A stretch of 64,000 nucleotides of DNA, taken from Lysobacterales bacterium (GTDB taxonomy: Bacteria > Pseudomonadota > Gammaproteobacteria > Xanthomonadales > UBA2363). The first letter of the stretch is position 1, and every line of letters starts with the position of its first letter. This document shows positions 18,878 through 26,650 of the stretch, piece after piece. A program made the translations under genes and the position numbers. Below the pieces are notes generated by a model, which saw nothing but the letters and a program-made list of their open reading frames with translations, ran no database searches and had not been told where the DNA came from. Location of the stretch: contig JAHCAT010000002.1 in the NCBI GenBank assembly GCA_019634735.1, forward strand, positions 124,001 to 188,000, written 5' to 3'.

Positions 18878-21391
18878 TCAGTCCGGGGTGGCGTCGGCGA
18901 CCGCGGCGCGGGCTTCCGGCGTCAGCTTCAGGATGCCGTGGCGGATCTCGCGGGACAGGATGCGGCGGGCGTCATCGAGGCTGTCGGCCAACACCTGGTC
19001 GAAGGTCAGCTTGCCGTTGCCGTCGGTGCCGATCACGCCCAGTTCCCGCATCTGCTGGATGAAGCCGCGGAACAGCGCCTTGTCGAAGAACTCCGGTGCC
19101 GACATCTCCTGAAGCAGGCTGAGTCGCTGGGCGGTCAGGTGGCACAGGTTCTCCAGTTCGCCGGCGGTCAGCACCCCCGAGCCGGAGCGGACCAGCACCG
19201 CGGCGCCGATGTAGTAGCGCTCGATCGACTGCAGCAGGCAGTGCGCGAGCAGGCGGAGCTGGTACTGGCCCAGCGTCCCGCCGGTCGGCCGGCGCAGGCG
19301 GCGGCCGGCGTCGCGGCCGGTCAGCACGTGCTGCTCGATCAACACGTCGGCGGTGCGTTCCAGTTCGGCGACGAAACCGTCGGCGTCCCAGTGCAGGAAC
19401 AACTCGTTCTTCAGGAACGGATAGACGATGCGGCCGATCCGGCCGACACTGGCCCGACTGATCTCGCGGTTGTTGAGCAGGCAGCAGGCGATCCAGGCGG
19501 CGCAGACCACCAGGTGCAGGACGTTGTTCCGGTAATAGCTCAGCAGCACGCCCTGGTCGCCCTCGGCGCTCAGCACATCGCCCAGCGGGTGGCTGGCGCG
19601 GCGCAGCCAGCCCAGCTTCTCGGCCCAGGCGACGATCTTCTCCGGCGGATCGGCGCAGACCACGACACGGCCGCTGTAGGGCAGGGCGGTGAACAGGGTC
19701 TGCAGAAGGGCGATCTGCGCTTTCAGGTCGGCCTCGCCGAGGGCATGCTTGGGCGCCGACAGAATGGCGAGCGCGACCAGGTTGATGGCATTGACCTCGG
19801 CGGCGCGGTTCACCTCGACCTGGATGCGCTGCGCCAGGGCGTCGACCGCCGGGTTCAGCCACTCGGCCCGGGGATTGTCGCGCTCGGCGCGCCACTGCGG
19901 GGCGTGGGCGTCCATGTGCGCGTGCAGGTCGATCGGCTCGCCGAAGCTGACCGCGGCCTGGCCGTACTTGCGGCGCAGGATGCGCAGTGAACCCAGCAGC
20001 CCGAACACCGACTCCTTGCGCTTGCCCTTGCCGGCCAGCTCGCCGAGGTAGGAGCGGCCCTCGATCAGCTTCTCGTAGCCGATGTAGACCGGCAGGAACC
20101 GGGCCGGCTGCTGCGGCGTGCGCAGGAAGCTGCGCACGGTCATCGCCAGCATGCCGGCCTTGGGCGCCAGCAGGCGGCCGGTGCGGCTGCGACCGCCCTC
20201 GATGAAGTACTCGATCGCCGTGCCGTTGGCGTACAGCGCGTCGACGTACTCGGCGAACACCACCGGGTACAGGGCGTTGCCCTTGAAGCTGCGGCGCAGG
20301 AAGAAGGCGCCGCCTCGGCGCAGGAACGGCCCGACCAGCGGCATGTTGAGGTTGACGCCGGCGGCGATGTGCGGGGGCACCAGGCCGTTGCGATAGAGCA
20401 GATAGGACAGGATCAGGTAGTCGATGTGACTGCGGTGACAGGGCACGTAGATCACGGTGGCGCTGTCGGCGGCGCGCTTGGCGGTATCCAGGTGGTGGGC
20501 GCGCACGCCATCGTAGATGCGGTTCCAGAAGCCGGTCAGCAGGAACGACATCGAGCGCACGAACGGGTGCGAGTAGTCGGCGGCGATCTCCCAGGCGTAC
20601 TTGCGCGCCTGCTTCTCGGCGGCGGCCAGGCTGCTGCCGTCGCGTGCCGCCTGGGCGGCGATCGCCTCGCGTACCGCCGGCGCCGCGACCAGGCGTTCGA
20701 TCAGCATGCGTCGGTGCGACAGGTCGGCGCCGATCATCGCCGTGCGCACGCGCCGGAAATGGGTGCGCAGGACCCGTGCCAGCTTGCGGGTGGCGTGTCC
20801 CGGCGGGATCTCGCCCTCGAGCAGGCCGCGCAGGGAGACCGGGCGCGCGATCCGCACCCAGGTGTTGCGGCCGTTGAAGATCAGCGCGAGCGCGCGCTGG
20901 AACCAGCCGGTGATCGCCCAGTGCTCGGAAAACAACACCCGGAACCAGCCCTGGTTGCGGTCCGGCGCCCGCCCGACGAACACCGAAACCGGCACCAGCT
21001 GGCAGTCGAACTCCGGATCGGCCGCCGCGCGCGCGACCAGCGCCTCCAGCCCGCGGGTGTCGGCGACCGCCCGGTCGCGGCGTCCGAACGGCAAGGCCCT
21101 GCGGCGGGTGAGCACCAGCCTGGGTCGACGCCGGGGCAGGCCGGGGTGGGCTGCCTGGAACGGACCGGGCAGGCCGGCCTCGCGGCAGGCCTGCTCCAGG
21201 ACCAGGGCGTAGCTCAGGCCCTCGCGCTCGAGGACGTAGCACCAGGGCCGGGCGGGATCGAAGCCTTCGCCCGGCTCGGGCTGCTCGAGGCGCAGGCGCA
21301 CCCAGGGCTTCTGCAGCGCGAAGGCCAGCCGCGCCCACAGCGGCGTGGTCCGGCCGCCGGCCGCGCCGGCGGCCGGATCCTGCCCGGCCAT
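18878..21391 (-). CDS. plsB: glycerol-3-phosphate 1-O-acyltransferase PlsB
   Basis: An 837-residue protein, the size of PlsB. It transfers an acyl chain to sn-glycerol-3-phosphate, the first step of phospholipid synthesis, at the inner membrane. The acyltransferase motifs are ordered as expected: VPCHRSHIDYLILSY (HxxxxD), GGAFFLRR, FIEGGRSRTGR (substrate binding) and a later proline block LPVYIGYEK. I chose the ATG at 21391, 22 bases after the upstream stop. An ATG at 21454 would overlap the lipoprotein gene. It is probably cotranscribed with that gene from the promoter at 22411-22439. Confidence 0.96.
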   Translation of the reverse strand: MAGQDPAAGAAGGRTTPLWARLAFALQKPWVRLRLEQPEPGEGFDPARPWCYVLEREGLSYALVLEQACREAGLPGPFQAAHPGLPRRRPRLVLTRRRALPFGRRDRAVADTRGLEALVARAAADPEFDCQLVPVSVFVGRAPDRNQGWFRVLFSEHWAITGWFQRALALIFNGRNTWVRIARPVSLRGLLEGEIPPGHATRKLARVLRTHFRRVRTAMIGADLSHRRMLIERLVAAPAVREAIAAQAARDGSSLAAAEKQARKYAWEIAADYSHPFVRSMSFLLTGFWNRIYDGVRAHHLDTAKRAADSATVIYVPCHRSHIDYLILSYLLYRNGLVPPHIAAGVNLNMPLVGPFLRRGGAFFLRRSFKGNALYPVVFAEYVDALYANGTAIEYFIEGGRSRTGRLLAPKAGMLAMTVRSFLRTPQQPARFLPVYIGYEKLIEGRSYLGELAGKGKRKESVFGLLGSLRILRRKYGQAAVSFGEPIDLHAHMDAHAPQWRAERDNPRAEWLNPAVDALAQRIQVEVNRAAEVNAINLVALAILSAPKHALGEADLKAQIALLQTLFTALPYSGRVVVCADPPEKIVAWAEKLGWLRRASHPLGDVLSAEGDQGVLLSYYRNNVLHLVVCAAWIACCLLNNREISRASVGRIGRIVYPFLKNELFLHWDADGFVAELERTADVLIEQHVLTGRDAGRRLRRPTGGTLGQYQLRLLAHCLLQSIERYYIGAAVLVRSGSGVLTAGELENLCHLTAQRLSLLQEMSAPEFFDKALFRGFIQQMRELGVIGTDGNGKLTFDQVLADSLDDARRILSREIRHGILKLTPEARAAVADATPD

Positions 21392-21413
21392 GGCGGCCGG
21401 TGCGCCGTGGCGC

Positions 21414-22286
21414 TCAGGCGCCGTCGCTGATGCTGTCGAGGTTCTCGATGGCATCCTTGCCGTACCAGCGGCCGTCGATCTCGACCATGGTGGTGTCGAA
21501 GGTCAGCGGCGTGCCCAGGAACTGGAAGTGCACGCGGACCTTGGCCTCGTTGCCGTTGCGCTCCAGCACCTCGGCGCGCACCGATTCGAAGCTGGCATCG
21601 AGGTCGATGTCGTAGGCATTGAGCGCCTTCTTGAAGCCATCGAAGCCGATCGAGGCCAGCTGCATGACGCCGTCGAAATCCTTGGCCTGGACGTGGTCGA
21701 GGGTGGTGACGTTCATGCGGCGGGCGGCTGCGGTCACCTCGCGCACGGCCTTCTCCGCGCGATCCACGCTGGCGAACTCGCCGGTCTCGACCCAGCTGCC
21801 CACGGCATTGACCAGGGCGACCACCTGCGGCCGCTGCTCGGGCTTGATCTCCTCGCTCTCGTTGATCGCGGCGATCAAAAAGCCCTTGCCCATGGCGACC
21901 ATGGCCGGCAGCTGCGCGCGCATGTCGCCCTGGAACTGCTCGAGCTGCGGGCGGATCTCGGCCATCAGCTGGGCCTCGGCATCGGGGGCGGTCAGGCGCG
22001 ACATGGTCTCGGCGAACTGGGCGCGATCCTCGTCGCTGGGATCGTCCTTGCGGATCTGCTCCAGCCACGACTGGCGGGCCTGCTCAAGCTGTGCCGGCGG
22101 CACGGAGGCCTCGACCACCTTGCCGAGATCGCCCTCGCGCAGGAGGCGGGCGGAATGCACGATGGTGGCTTCCGGGCCGCTGCCCGAAGGCGCGGCGGCG
22201 GCCGGCTCGTCCTTGCCGCAGGCGGCCAGCATCAGGGCAAGGGCGCCGGCAAGGGCGAAGCGATAGGGCGTGGCGGGGCGGATCAT
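21414..22286 (-). CDS. predicted lipoprotein, unknown function
   Basis: A 290-residue protein with a lipobox (LMLAACGKDEP) about 23 residues in, so it is a predicted outer- or inner-membrane lipoprotein. The mature part is alpha-helical, rich in Glu/Gln, with GDLGKVVEASVPPAQLEQARQ near the start, and ends in a beta-type domain (VRVHFQFLGTPLTFDTTMVEIDGRWYGKDA). I recognise no named family. A GGAGA site precedes the ATG. It sits directly upstream of plsB, so an envelope role is plausible but unproven. Confidence 0.8.
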   Translation of the reverse strand: MIRPATPYRFALAGALALMLAACGKDEPAAAAPSGSGPEATIVHSARLLREGDLGKVVEASVPPAQLEQARQSWLEQIRKDDPSDEDRAQFAETMSRLTAPDAEAQLMAEIRPQLEQFQGDMRAQLPAMVAMGKGFLIAAINESEEIKPEQRPQVVALVNAVGSWVETGEFASVDRAEKAVREVTAAARRMNVTTLDHVQAKDFDGVMQLASIGFDGFKKALNAYDIDLDASFESVRAEVLERNGNEAKVRVHFQFLGTPLTFDTTMVEIDGRWYGKDAIENLDSISDGA

Positions 22287-22410
22287 GGCGGTCTCCAGGG
22301 CTCGAAAGGACGCACGGCGGGCATCGGGCGCGCCTGGCGCCCGGCATGCCGGCCGGCAGCGATCCCGTCGGCCAGGCTGGCTGGTGGCCAGGATCCGCGG
22401 GTGCGGCGGC

Positions 22411-22439
22411 ACTGTAGACCCGGGGGGCGGTGCAGGCAA
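22411..22439 (-). promoter_or_regulatory. sigma70-type promoter of the lipoprotein-plsB unit
   Basis: On the minus strand TTGCCT (22434-22439) and TACAGT (22411-22416) are separated by exactly 17 bases. The -10 is 125 bases upstream of the lipoprotein ATG. The match and spacing are good, and no other signal of this quality was found in the 292-base gap. Confidence 0.6.
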
Positions 22440-22578
22440 GTTGCGGAAGTCATGCCCGGCCGCGGCACCCGCAGCGATCCGGCAGCTGGCCGAACCGATC
22501 GCCGCGCAGCGGCTGCCCGCGCGGGGGCTGCCAGGGGCCGCAATCGCCCGCCCGTGTGCCCGCCATCCGCCAGCGGGC

Positions 22579-22773
22579 TCAGGCCTCGTCCTCGCGGCGG
22601 GTCGCGACGCCCACGCCGCCGTCGTCGTCCAGGCGGAGCCGTACGCTGATCGGCCGGCAGCACACGGCGCAATCCTCGATGTACTGCTGGATCTCGCCGC
22701 CGCCCGGGTCGGCCGCACTGTCGAAGCACTCCCCACAATAGGGACAGTGCAGGCGGACGAAGACGCTGGTCAT
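22579..22773 (-). CDS. CPXCG-motif cysteine-rich protein
   Basis: A 64-residue zinc-ribbon-like protein. It has the family's CPYCGE motif near residue 10 and a second [15 protein letters not shown] block, so four or five cysteines can bind zinc. Its function is not known. The ATG overlaps the hemW stop (ATGA), so the two are coupled. It is followed by the promoter region of the lipoprotein gene. Confidence 0.9.
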   Translation of the reverse strand: MTSVFVRLHCPYCGECFDSAADPGGGEIQQYIEDCAVCCRPISVRLRLDDDGGVGVATRREDEA

Positions 22774-23957
22774 CGCCGTGCCTCGGGCAGGAACAGCGTC
22801 AGCAGGTCGTTCTGGAAGCGCTGGCCGAGCTCGGTCGCAACCAGTCGATCAGGATCCGGGGCGAGCAGGCCGCGCGCCCGGGCCGTGGCCAGGGTCGGCT
22901 CGATGGCGGCCAGGGGCAGCCCGGTGCGTGTCTCGAACAGCGCGGCCGGGACGCCGTCGGCCAGGCGCAGCGCATTGAGCAGGAAATCGAAGGGCAGGTC
23001 GGCTGCCGCCAGGGCGTCGTCGCCGCCCACGGCGTCGGGACCGCCGGCAGCCGCCATGTAGGCGCGGGGATGGCGCAGCTTCCAGCGGCGCCGGACCTGG
23101 CCCTCCAGGGTCAGCTTGCCGTGCGCGCCCGCGCCGATGCCCAGGAAGTCCCCGTATCCCCAGTAGTTGAGGTTGTGTCGGCATGACTGGCCGGGTAGCG
23201 CATGGGCCGAGGTTTCGTAGTGCCGGTAGCCCGCGTCGGCCAGCCGCGCCAGGCAGGCGTCCATCATGGCGGCGGCCAGGTCATCGTCGGGCAGCCCCGA
23301 GGGCGGCCGGGCGGCGAACGCGGTGTTCGGCTCGAGGGTCAGCTGGTAGTGGGACAGGTGGCCCGGTGCCAGCGCCAGTGCCTGCTCGAGATCCGCCAGG
23401 GCACCCGCAAGGTCCTGGCCGGGCAGCGCGTACATCAGGTCGAGATTGAAGCGCTCGAAGACCGCCGCCACGGATTCCGCCGCCGTCCTTGCCTCGGCCG
23501 CACCGTGAATGCGCCCGAGCCGCTGAAGCTGGGCATCGTCGAAGCTCTGCACGCCCAGGCTGATCCGGTTGACGCCAGCCTGGCGGTAGCCCTCGAAGCG
23601 GCCGTGCTCGCTGGTGCCGGGATTGGCCTCCAGGGTGATCTCGGCGTCGGCGGCCAGGTCGAGCCGGTGGCTGGCATGGGCGAGGATGTCGGCGATCGCC
23701 GAAGGCGGGAACAGACTGGGGGTGCCACCACCGAAGAACACGCTGGTCACCGGGCGGAGTGCCAGCCCTGGCCAGCGGGCCAGGTCGTGGTCGAGGTCGG
23801 CGGCCAGGGCGCGCACATAGGCGGCGACCGGCAGCTCTTGCGGGCTCTGGTGCGAATTGAAGTCGCAGTAGGGGCACTTGCGCACGCACCAGGGCAGGTG
23901 CACGTAAAGCGCCAGGTCCTCCGGCGCCTGCGCGGCGCGGGTCGGCATCGCCTGCAT
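22770..23957 (-). CDS. hemW: radical SAM family heme chaperone HemW
   Basis: A 395-residue radical-SAM protein. The 4Fe-4S motif is C24-x3-C28-x2-C31 ([11 protein letters not shown]), followed by FFGGGTPSL and TLEANPGT, and the HemW-type [20 protein letters not shown]. This is the pattern of HemW (formerly called HemN-like), which binds heme and delivers it, rather than the coproporphyrinogen oxidase HemN. It lies between rdgB and the CPXCG gene, the usual rph-rdgB-hemW order. An in-frame ATG three codons later is an alternative start. Confidence 0.94.
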   Translation of the reverse strand: MQAMPTRAAQAPEDLALYVHLPWCVRKCPYCDFNSHQSPQELPVAAYVRALAADLDHDLARWPGLALRPVTSVFFGGGTPSLFPPSAIADILAHASHRLDLAADAEITLEANPGTSEHGRFEGYRQAGVNRISLGVQSFDDAQLQRLGRIHGAAEARTAAESVAAVFERFNLDLMYALPGQDLAGALADLEQALALAPGHLSHYQLTLEPNTAFAARPPSGLPDDDLAAAMMDACLARLADAGYRHYETSAHALPGQSCRHNLNYWGYGDFLGIGAGAHGKLTLEGQVRRRWKLRHPRAYMAAAGGPDAVGGDDALAAADLPFDFLLNALRLADGVPAALFETRTGLPLAAIEPTLATARARGLLAPDPDRLVATELGQRFQNDLLTLFLPEARR

Positions 23958-23963
23958 GGCGCG

Positions 23964-24563
23964 TCAGGGCCAGCCCTGCGCCAGGGCCTCGCGCAGGGCG
24001 GCGACGGCGCGGCCGCGGTGGCTGATCCGGTTCTTGGTGCGCTCGTCCAGCTCCGCAGCGGCCAGTCCGGATTCCTCGTCCAGGAACACCGGGTCGTAGC
24101 CGAACCCGCCGCTCCCGCGGGGCGCCTGCAGGATGCGGCCGTTCCAGTGGCCCTGGGCAATGATCGGCAGCGGATCGTCGGCTGCGCGAATCAGCACCAG
24201 GCAGGCGTGGAAGCAGGCGCCGCGCTGCCCGTCCGGCACCCCGTCCAGGGCCGCCAGCAGCTTGCCGATGTTGTCGGTGGCGCTGGCCCCCGGGCCGGCG
24301 TAGCGGGCGGTGTGCAGGCCAGGCGCGCCATCCAGGGCCGCGACCGCAAGGCCGGAGTCGTCGGCCAGGGCCGGCAGGCCGCTGGCGCGTGCCGCGTGCC
24401 GGGCCTTGATCAGGGCGTTCTCGACGTAGCTCGTTCCGGTCTCGTCGGCGTCGCCGATGCCGAGCGCGCCCTGGGCCACCAGGTGCAGGCCCAGGCCGTC
24501 CAGCAGGTCCTCGAGCTCGGCCAGCTTGCCCGGGTTGCCGGTGGCGACGACGACGCGGGCCAC
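23964..24563 (-). CDS. rdgB: XTP/dITP diphosphatase (RdgB/HAM1 type)
   Basis: A 199-residue nucleotide pyrophosphatase that removes non-canonical purine triphosphates (dITP, XTP). It starts at GTG (24563) with VATGNPGKLAELEDLL, the HAM1 P-loop-like motif. Other family blocks are ALADDSGLAVAALDGAPG and GFGYDPVF, with the late RTKNRISHRGRA. The 5-base gap to the rph stop and 6-base gap to hemW show a tight rph-rdgB-hemW operon. Confidence 0.95.
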   Translation of the reverse strand: MARVVVATGNPGKLAELEDLLDGLGLHLVAQGALGIGDADETGTSYVENALIKARHAARASGLPALADDSGLAVAALDGAPGLHTARYAGPGASATDNIGKLLAALDGVPDGQRGACFHACLVLIRAADDPLPIIAQGHWNGRILQAPRGSGGFGYDPVFLDEESGLAAAELDERTKNRISHRGRAVAALREALAQGWP

Positions 24564-24568
24564 GGGCG

Positions 24569-25300
24569 TCAGTCGCGACCGAGCGCCTGGCGCTGGTTGC
24601 CGACCAGTTCGGTGATGCCCTTGCGGGCCAGCGCCAGCAGCGCGTCGAGTTCGTCCTGGCGGAACGCGTGGCCCTCGGCGGTGCCCTGCAGCTCGATGAA
24701 GCCCAGGCCGTCGTTCATCACCACATTCATGTCGGTCTCGCAGGCGGAGTCCTCGGCGTAATCGAGGTCGAGCACCGGCATGCCGTTCCAGATGCCCACC
24801 GAGACAGCGGCGACCTGGCCGAACAGCGGGCTGCGCGCAAGCGCCCCCCGGGACACCAGGCGGTCCATGGCATCGGCCAGCGCCACCCAGGCGCCGGTGA
24901 TGGCCGCGGTGCGGGTGCCGCCGTCGGCCTGCAGGACGTCGCAGTCCAGCGTGACGGTGCGCTCGCCCAGGGCACGGCGGTCGATGCAGGCGCGCAGGCT
25001 GCGTCCGATCAGGCGCTGGATTTCCAGGGTACGGCCGCCCTGGCCGCCACGTGCCGCCTCGCGCTGGCTGCGCTCGTGGGTGGCGCGGGGCAGCATGCCG
25101 TACTCGGCGGTGACCCAGCCCTCGCCCTTGCCGCGCAGGAACGGTGGCACGCGGTCCTCGACCGAGGCGGTGCACAGCACCCGGGTATCGCCGAAGGCGA
25201 CCAGCACCGAGCCCTCCGCGTGCCGGGTATAGCCGCGCTCCAGGCTGACCGGGCGCAACTGGTCCGGGGTACGACCGCTGGGACGGATCGGGCTGCTCAT
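24569..25300 (-). CDS. rph: ribonuclease PH
   Basis: A 243-residue phosphorolytic exoribonuclease that trims tRNA 3' ends. It begins [28 protein letters not shown]. The conserved [20 protein letters not shown] and [19 protein letters not shown] are complete. I chose the ATG at 25300; the frame is open to 25363 but without the family sequence. It diverges from yicC with 127 bases between the starts, so that gap must carry both promoters. First gene of rph-rdgB-hemW. Confidence 0.97.
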   Translation of the reverse strand: MSSPIRPSGRTPDQLRPVSLERGYTRHAEGSVLVAFGDTRVLCTASVEDRVPPFLRGKGEGWVTAEYGMLPRATHERSQREAARGGQGGRTLEIQRLIGRSLRACIDRRALGERTVTLDCDVLQADGGTRTAAITGAWVALADAMDRLVSRGALARSPLFGQVAAVSVGIWNGMPVLDLDYAEDSACETDMNVVMNDGLGFIELQGTAEGHAFRQDELDALLALARKGITELVGNQRQALGRD

Positions 25301-25427
25301 GGTCGGATCTGGATAGGCGGGGAGCCGAAGTCTACCCGTATCGCCACGAGCGGGTCGGTGCATCCGGCGCCGACGCGGCCGGTTGCGGGACTACCATGGC
25401 GGCCTCTCCGACCACCGGGCACCCACC

Positions 25428-26297
25428 ATGATCCGCAGCATGACCGGCTATGCCGAGGCCGACACCGCCACGCCCTGGGGCACCCTGTCCTGGGAGCTGC
25501 GCTCGGTCAACCACCGCTTTCTCGAGACCGGACTGCGCCTCCCCGAGGAGCTGCGCCAGCTGGACGGGCCGGTGCGCGAGCGGATCGCCGCACGCATCGC
25601 CCGCGGCAAGGTCGAGGCCAGCCTGCGTCTTCGTCGTGAACGTGGCGACGGCGGCCTGCTGCAGATCAACGAGACGCTGGTCTCGGCACTGGGACAGGCG
25701 ATGCGCCGCCTGGGCGAGCACCTGCCGGCGAACCTGCAGCGCGTCTCGCTGACCGACGTGCTGGCCTGGCCGGGACTGCTGGTCGAGCCGGAAGTCGATT
25801 CGGCCGCCCTGCAGGCCGCGGCGCTGGCCGGACTGGAGCAGGCCCTGGACGGCCTGGTCGCGGCACGCGCGCGGGAGGGCGAACGCCTGGCCGCATTGCT
25901 GGTCGAGCGCCTGGACGGAATCGAGCGAGAGACCGCCACGGTGAGGCGACTGCTGCCGGACATCCGCAGCGCGTTGCGCGCCCGGATGGAGGCGCGCCTG
26001 GCCGACCTGCGGTTGCCGCTCGACCCCGGCCGCCTGGAACAGGAAGTCGTGATCCACCTCCAGAAGCTCGATGTCGACGAGGAACTCGACCGGCTGGCGG
26101 GCCACGTCCAGGAGGCCAGGCGGACCCTGACCCTGGGCGAGGCGGTGGGCCGTCGCCTGGACTTCCTGATGCAGGAGTTCAATCGCGAGGCCAACACCCT
26201 GGGCAGCAAGTCCGTCGATTCCCGCAGCACCCAGGCTGCGGTCGAACTGAAGGTGCTGATCGAGCAGATGCGCGAGCAGGTCCAGAACATCGAGTGA
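25428..26297 (+). CDS. yicC: YicC family endoribonuclease
   Basis: A 289-residue protein with the YicC N-terminal block MIRSMTGYAEAD, VNHRFLE and R.P.E...L, and the C-terminal DUF1732 block (GRRLDFLMQEFNREANTLGSKS) that ends QMREQVQNIE. YicC proteins are endoribonucleases acting on small RNAs. In related genomes yicC is followed directly by gmk; here an inserted minus-strand protease locus separates them by more than 5 kb. The ATG starts the conserved sequence at residue 1. A cluster of hairpins lies downstream. Confidence 0.94.
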   Translation: MIRSMTGYAEADTATPWGTLSWELRSVNHRFLETGLRLPEELRQLDGPVRERIAARIARGKVEASLRLRRERGDGGLLQINETLVSALGQAMRRLGEHLPANLQRVSLTDVLAWPGLLVEPEVDSAALQAAALAGLEQALDGLVAARAREGERLAALLVERLDGIERETATVRRLLPDIRSALRARMEARLADLRLPLDPGRLEQEVVIHLQKLDVDEELDRLAGHVQEARRTLTLGEAVGRRLDFLMQEFNREANTLGSKSVDSRSTQAAVELKVLIEQMREQVQNIE

Positions 26298-26417
26298 GGC
26301 AGTGCGACCGCTCGCTGGACTGGATGGCTCGATGGCCACGGACCGATCCGGCGGTACTGCCGGTATCCCGTGCGCGGCGCCCGGTGGAGGCCGCGCCAGT
26401 CCGGCGCCCCTCAAATG

Positions 26418-26445
26418 CGAAGGCCCCGCCTGGGCGGGGCCTTCG
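26418..26445 (+). terminator. strong hairpin after yicC
   Basis: A perfect 13-bp inverted repeat, CGAAGGCCCCGCC/GGCGGGGCCTTCG, with a 2-base centre. It is the first of the hairpins beyond yicC. The A/T-edged GC stem has a terminator look, but no U-run follows on either strand. Confidence 0.5.
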
Positions 26446-26648
26446 ACTTGACGCAAGCCGGTCCGGCGGGGGCCGGACCGGTGCGGGATCGCGCAAGGCA
26501 AGGTCTGATCAAGTCAGACCTTACCTGCGGCCCATGGACGGGCCGGCGTGAATCAAGCACGCATGTGCTTGATTCATCCGAGCCGGGCACGGACATGTGC
26601 CGGGCCCGGCGAGTCTGATCAAGGCCAGGACGGCCTTGATCAGACCTT
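26418..26648. repeat. array of tandem palindromes between convergent genes
   Basis: Five perfect hairpins besides the terminator-like one at 26418-26445 follow in 190 bases. They are 26458-26481 (10-bp stem, GGGG loop), 26500-26522 (9 bp), 26528-26545 (6 bp), 26549-26576 (12 bp, GCAT loop) and 26613-26645 (14 bp, 5-base loop). An imperfect one spans 26582-26610. The 14-mer AAGGTCTGATCAAG at 26500-26513 recurs inverted at 26635-26648, bounding a 149-bp segment. The 26549 stem shares ATCAAG with the outer ones. I see no gene inside; position and structure suggest a REP-like cluster or multiple terminators. Confidence 0.75.
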
Positions 26649-26650
26649 CC

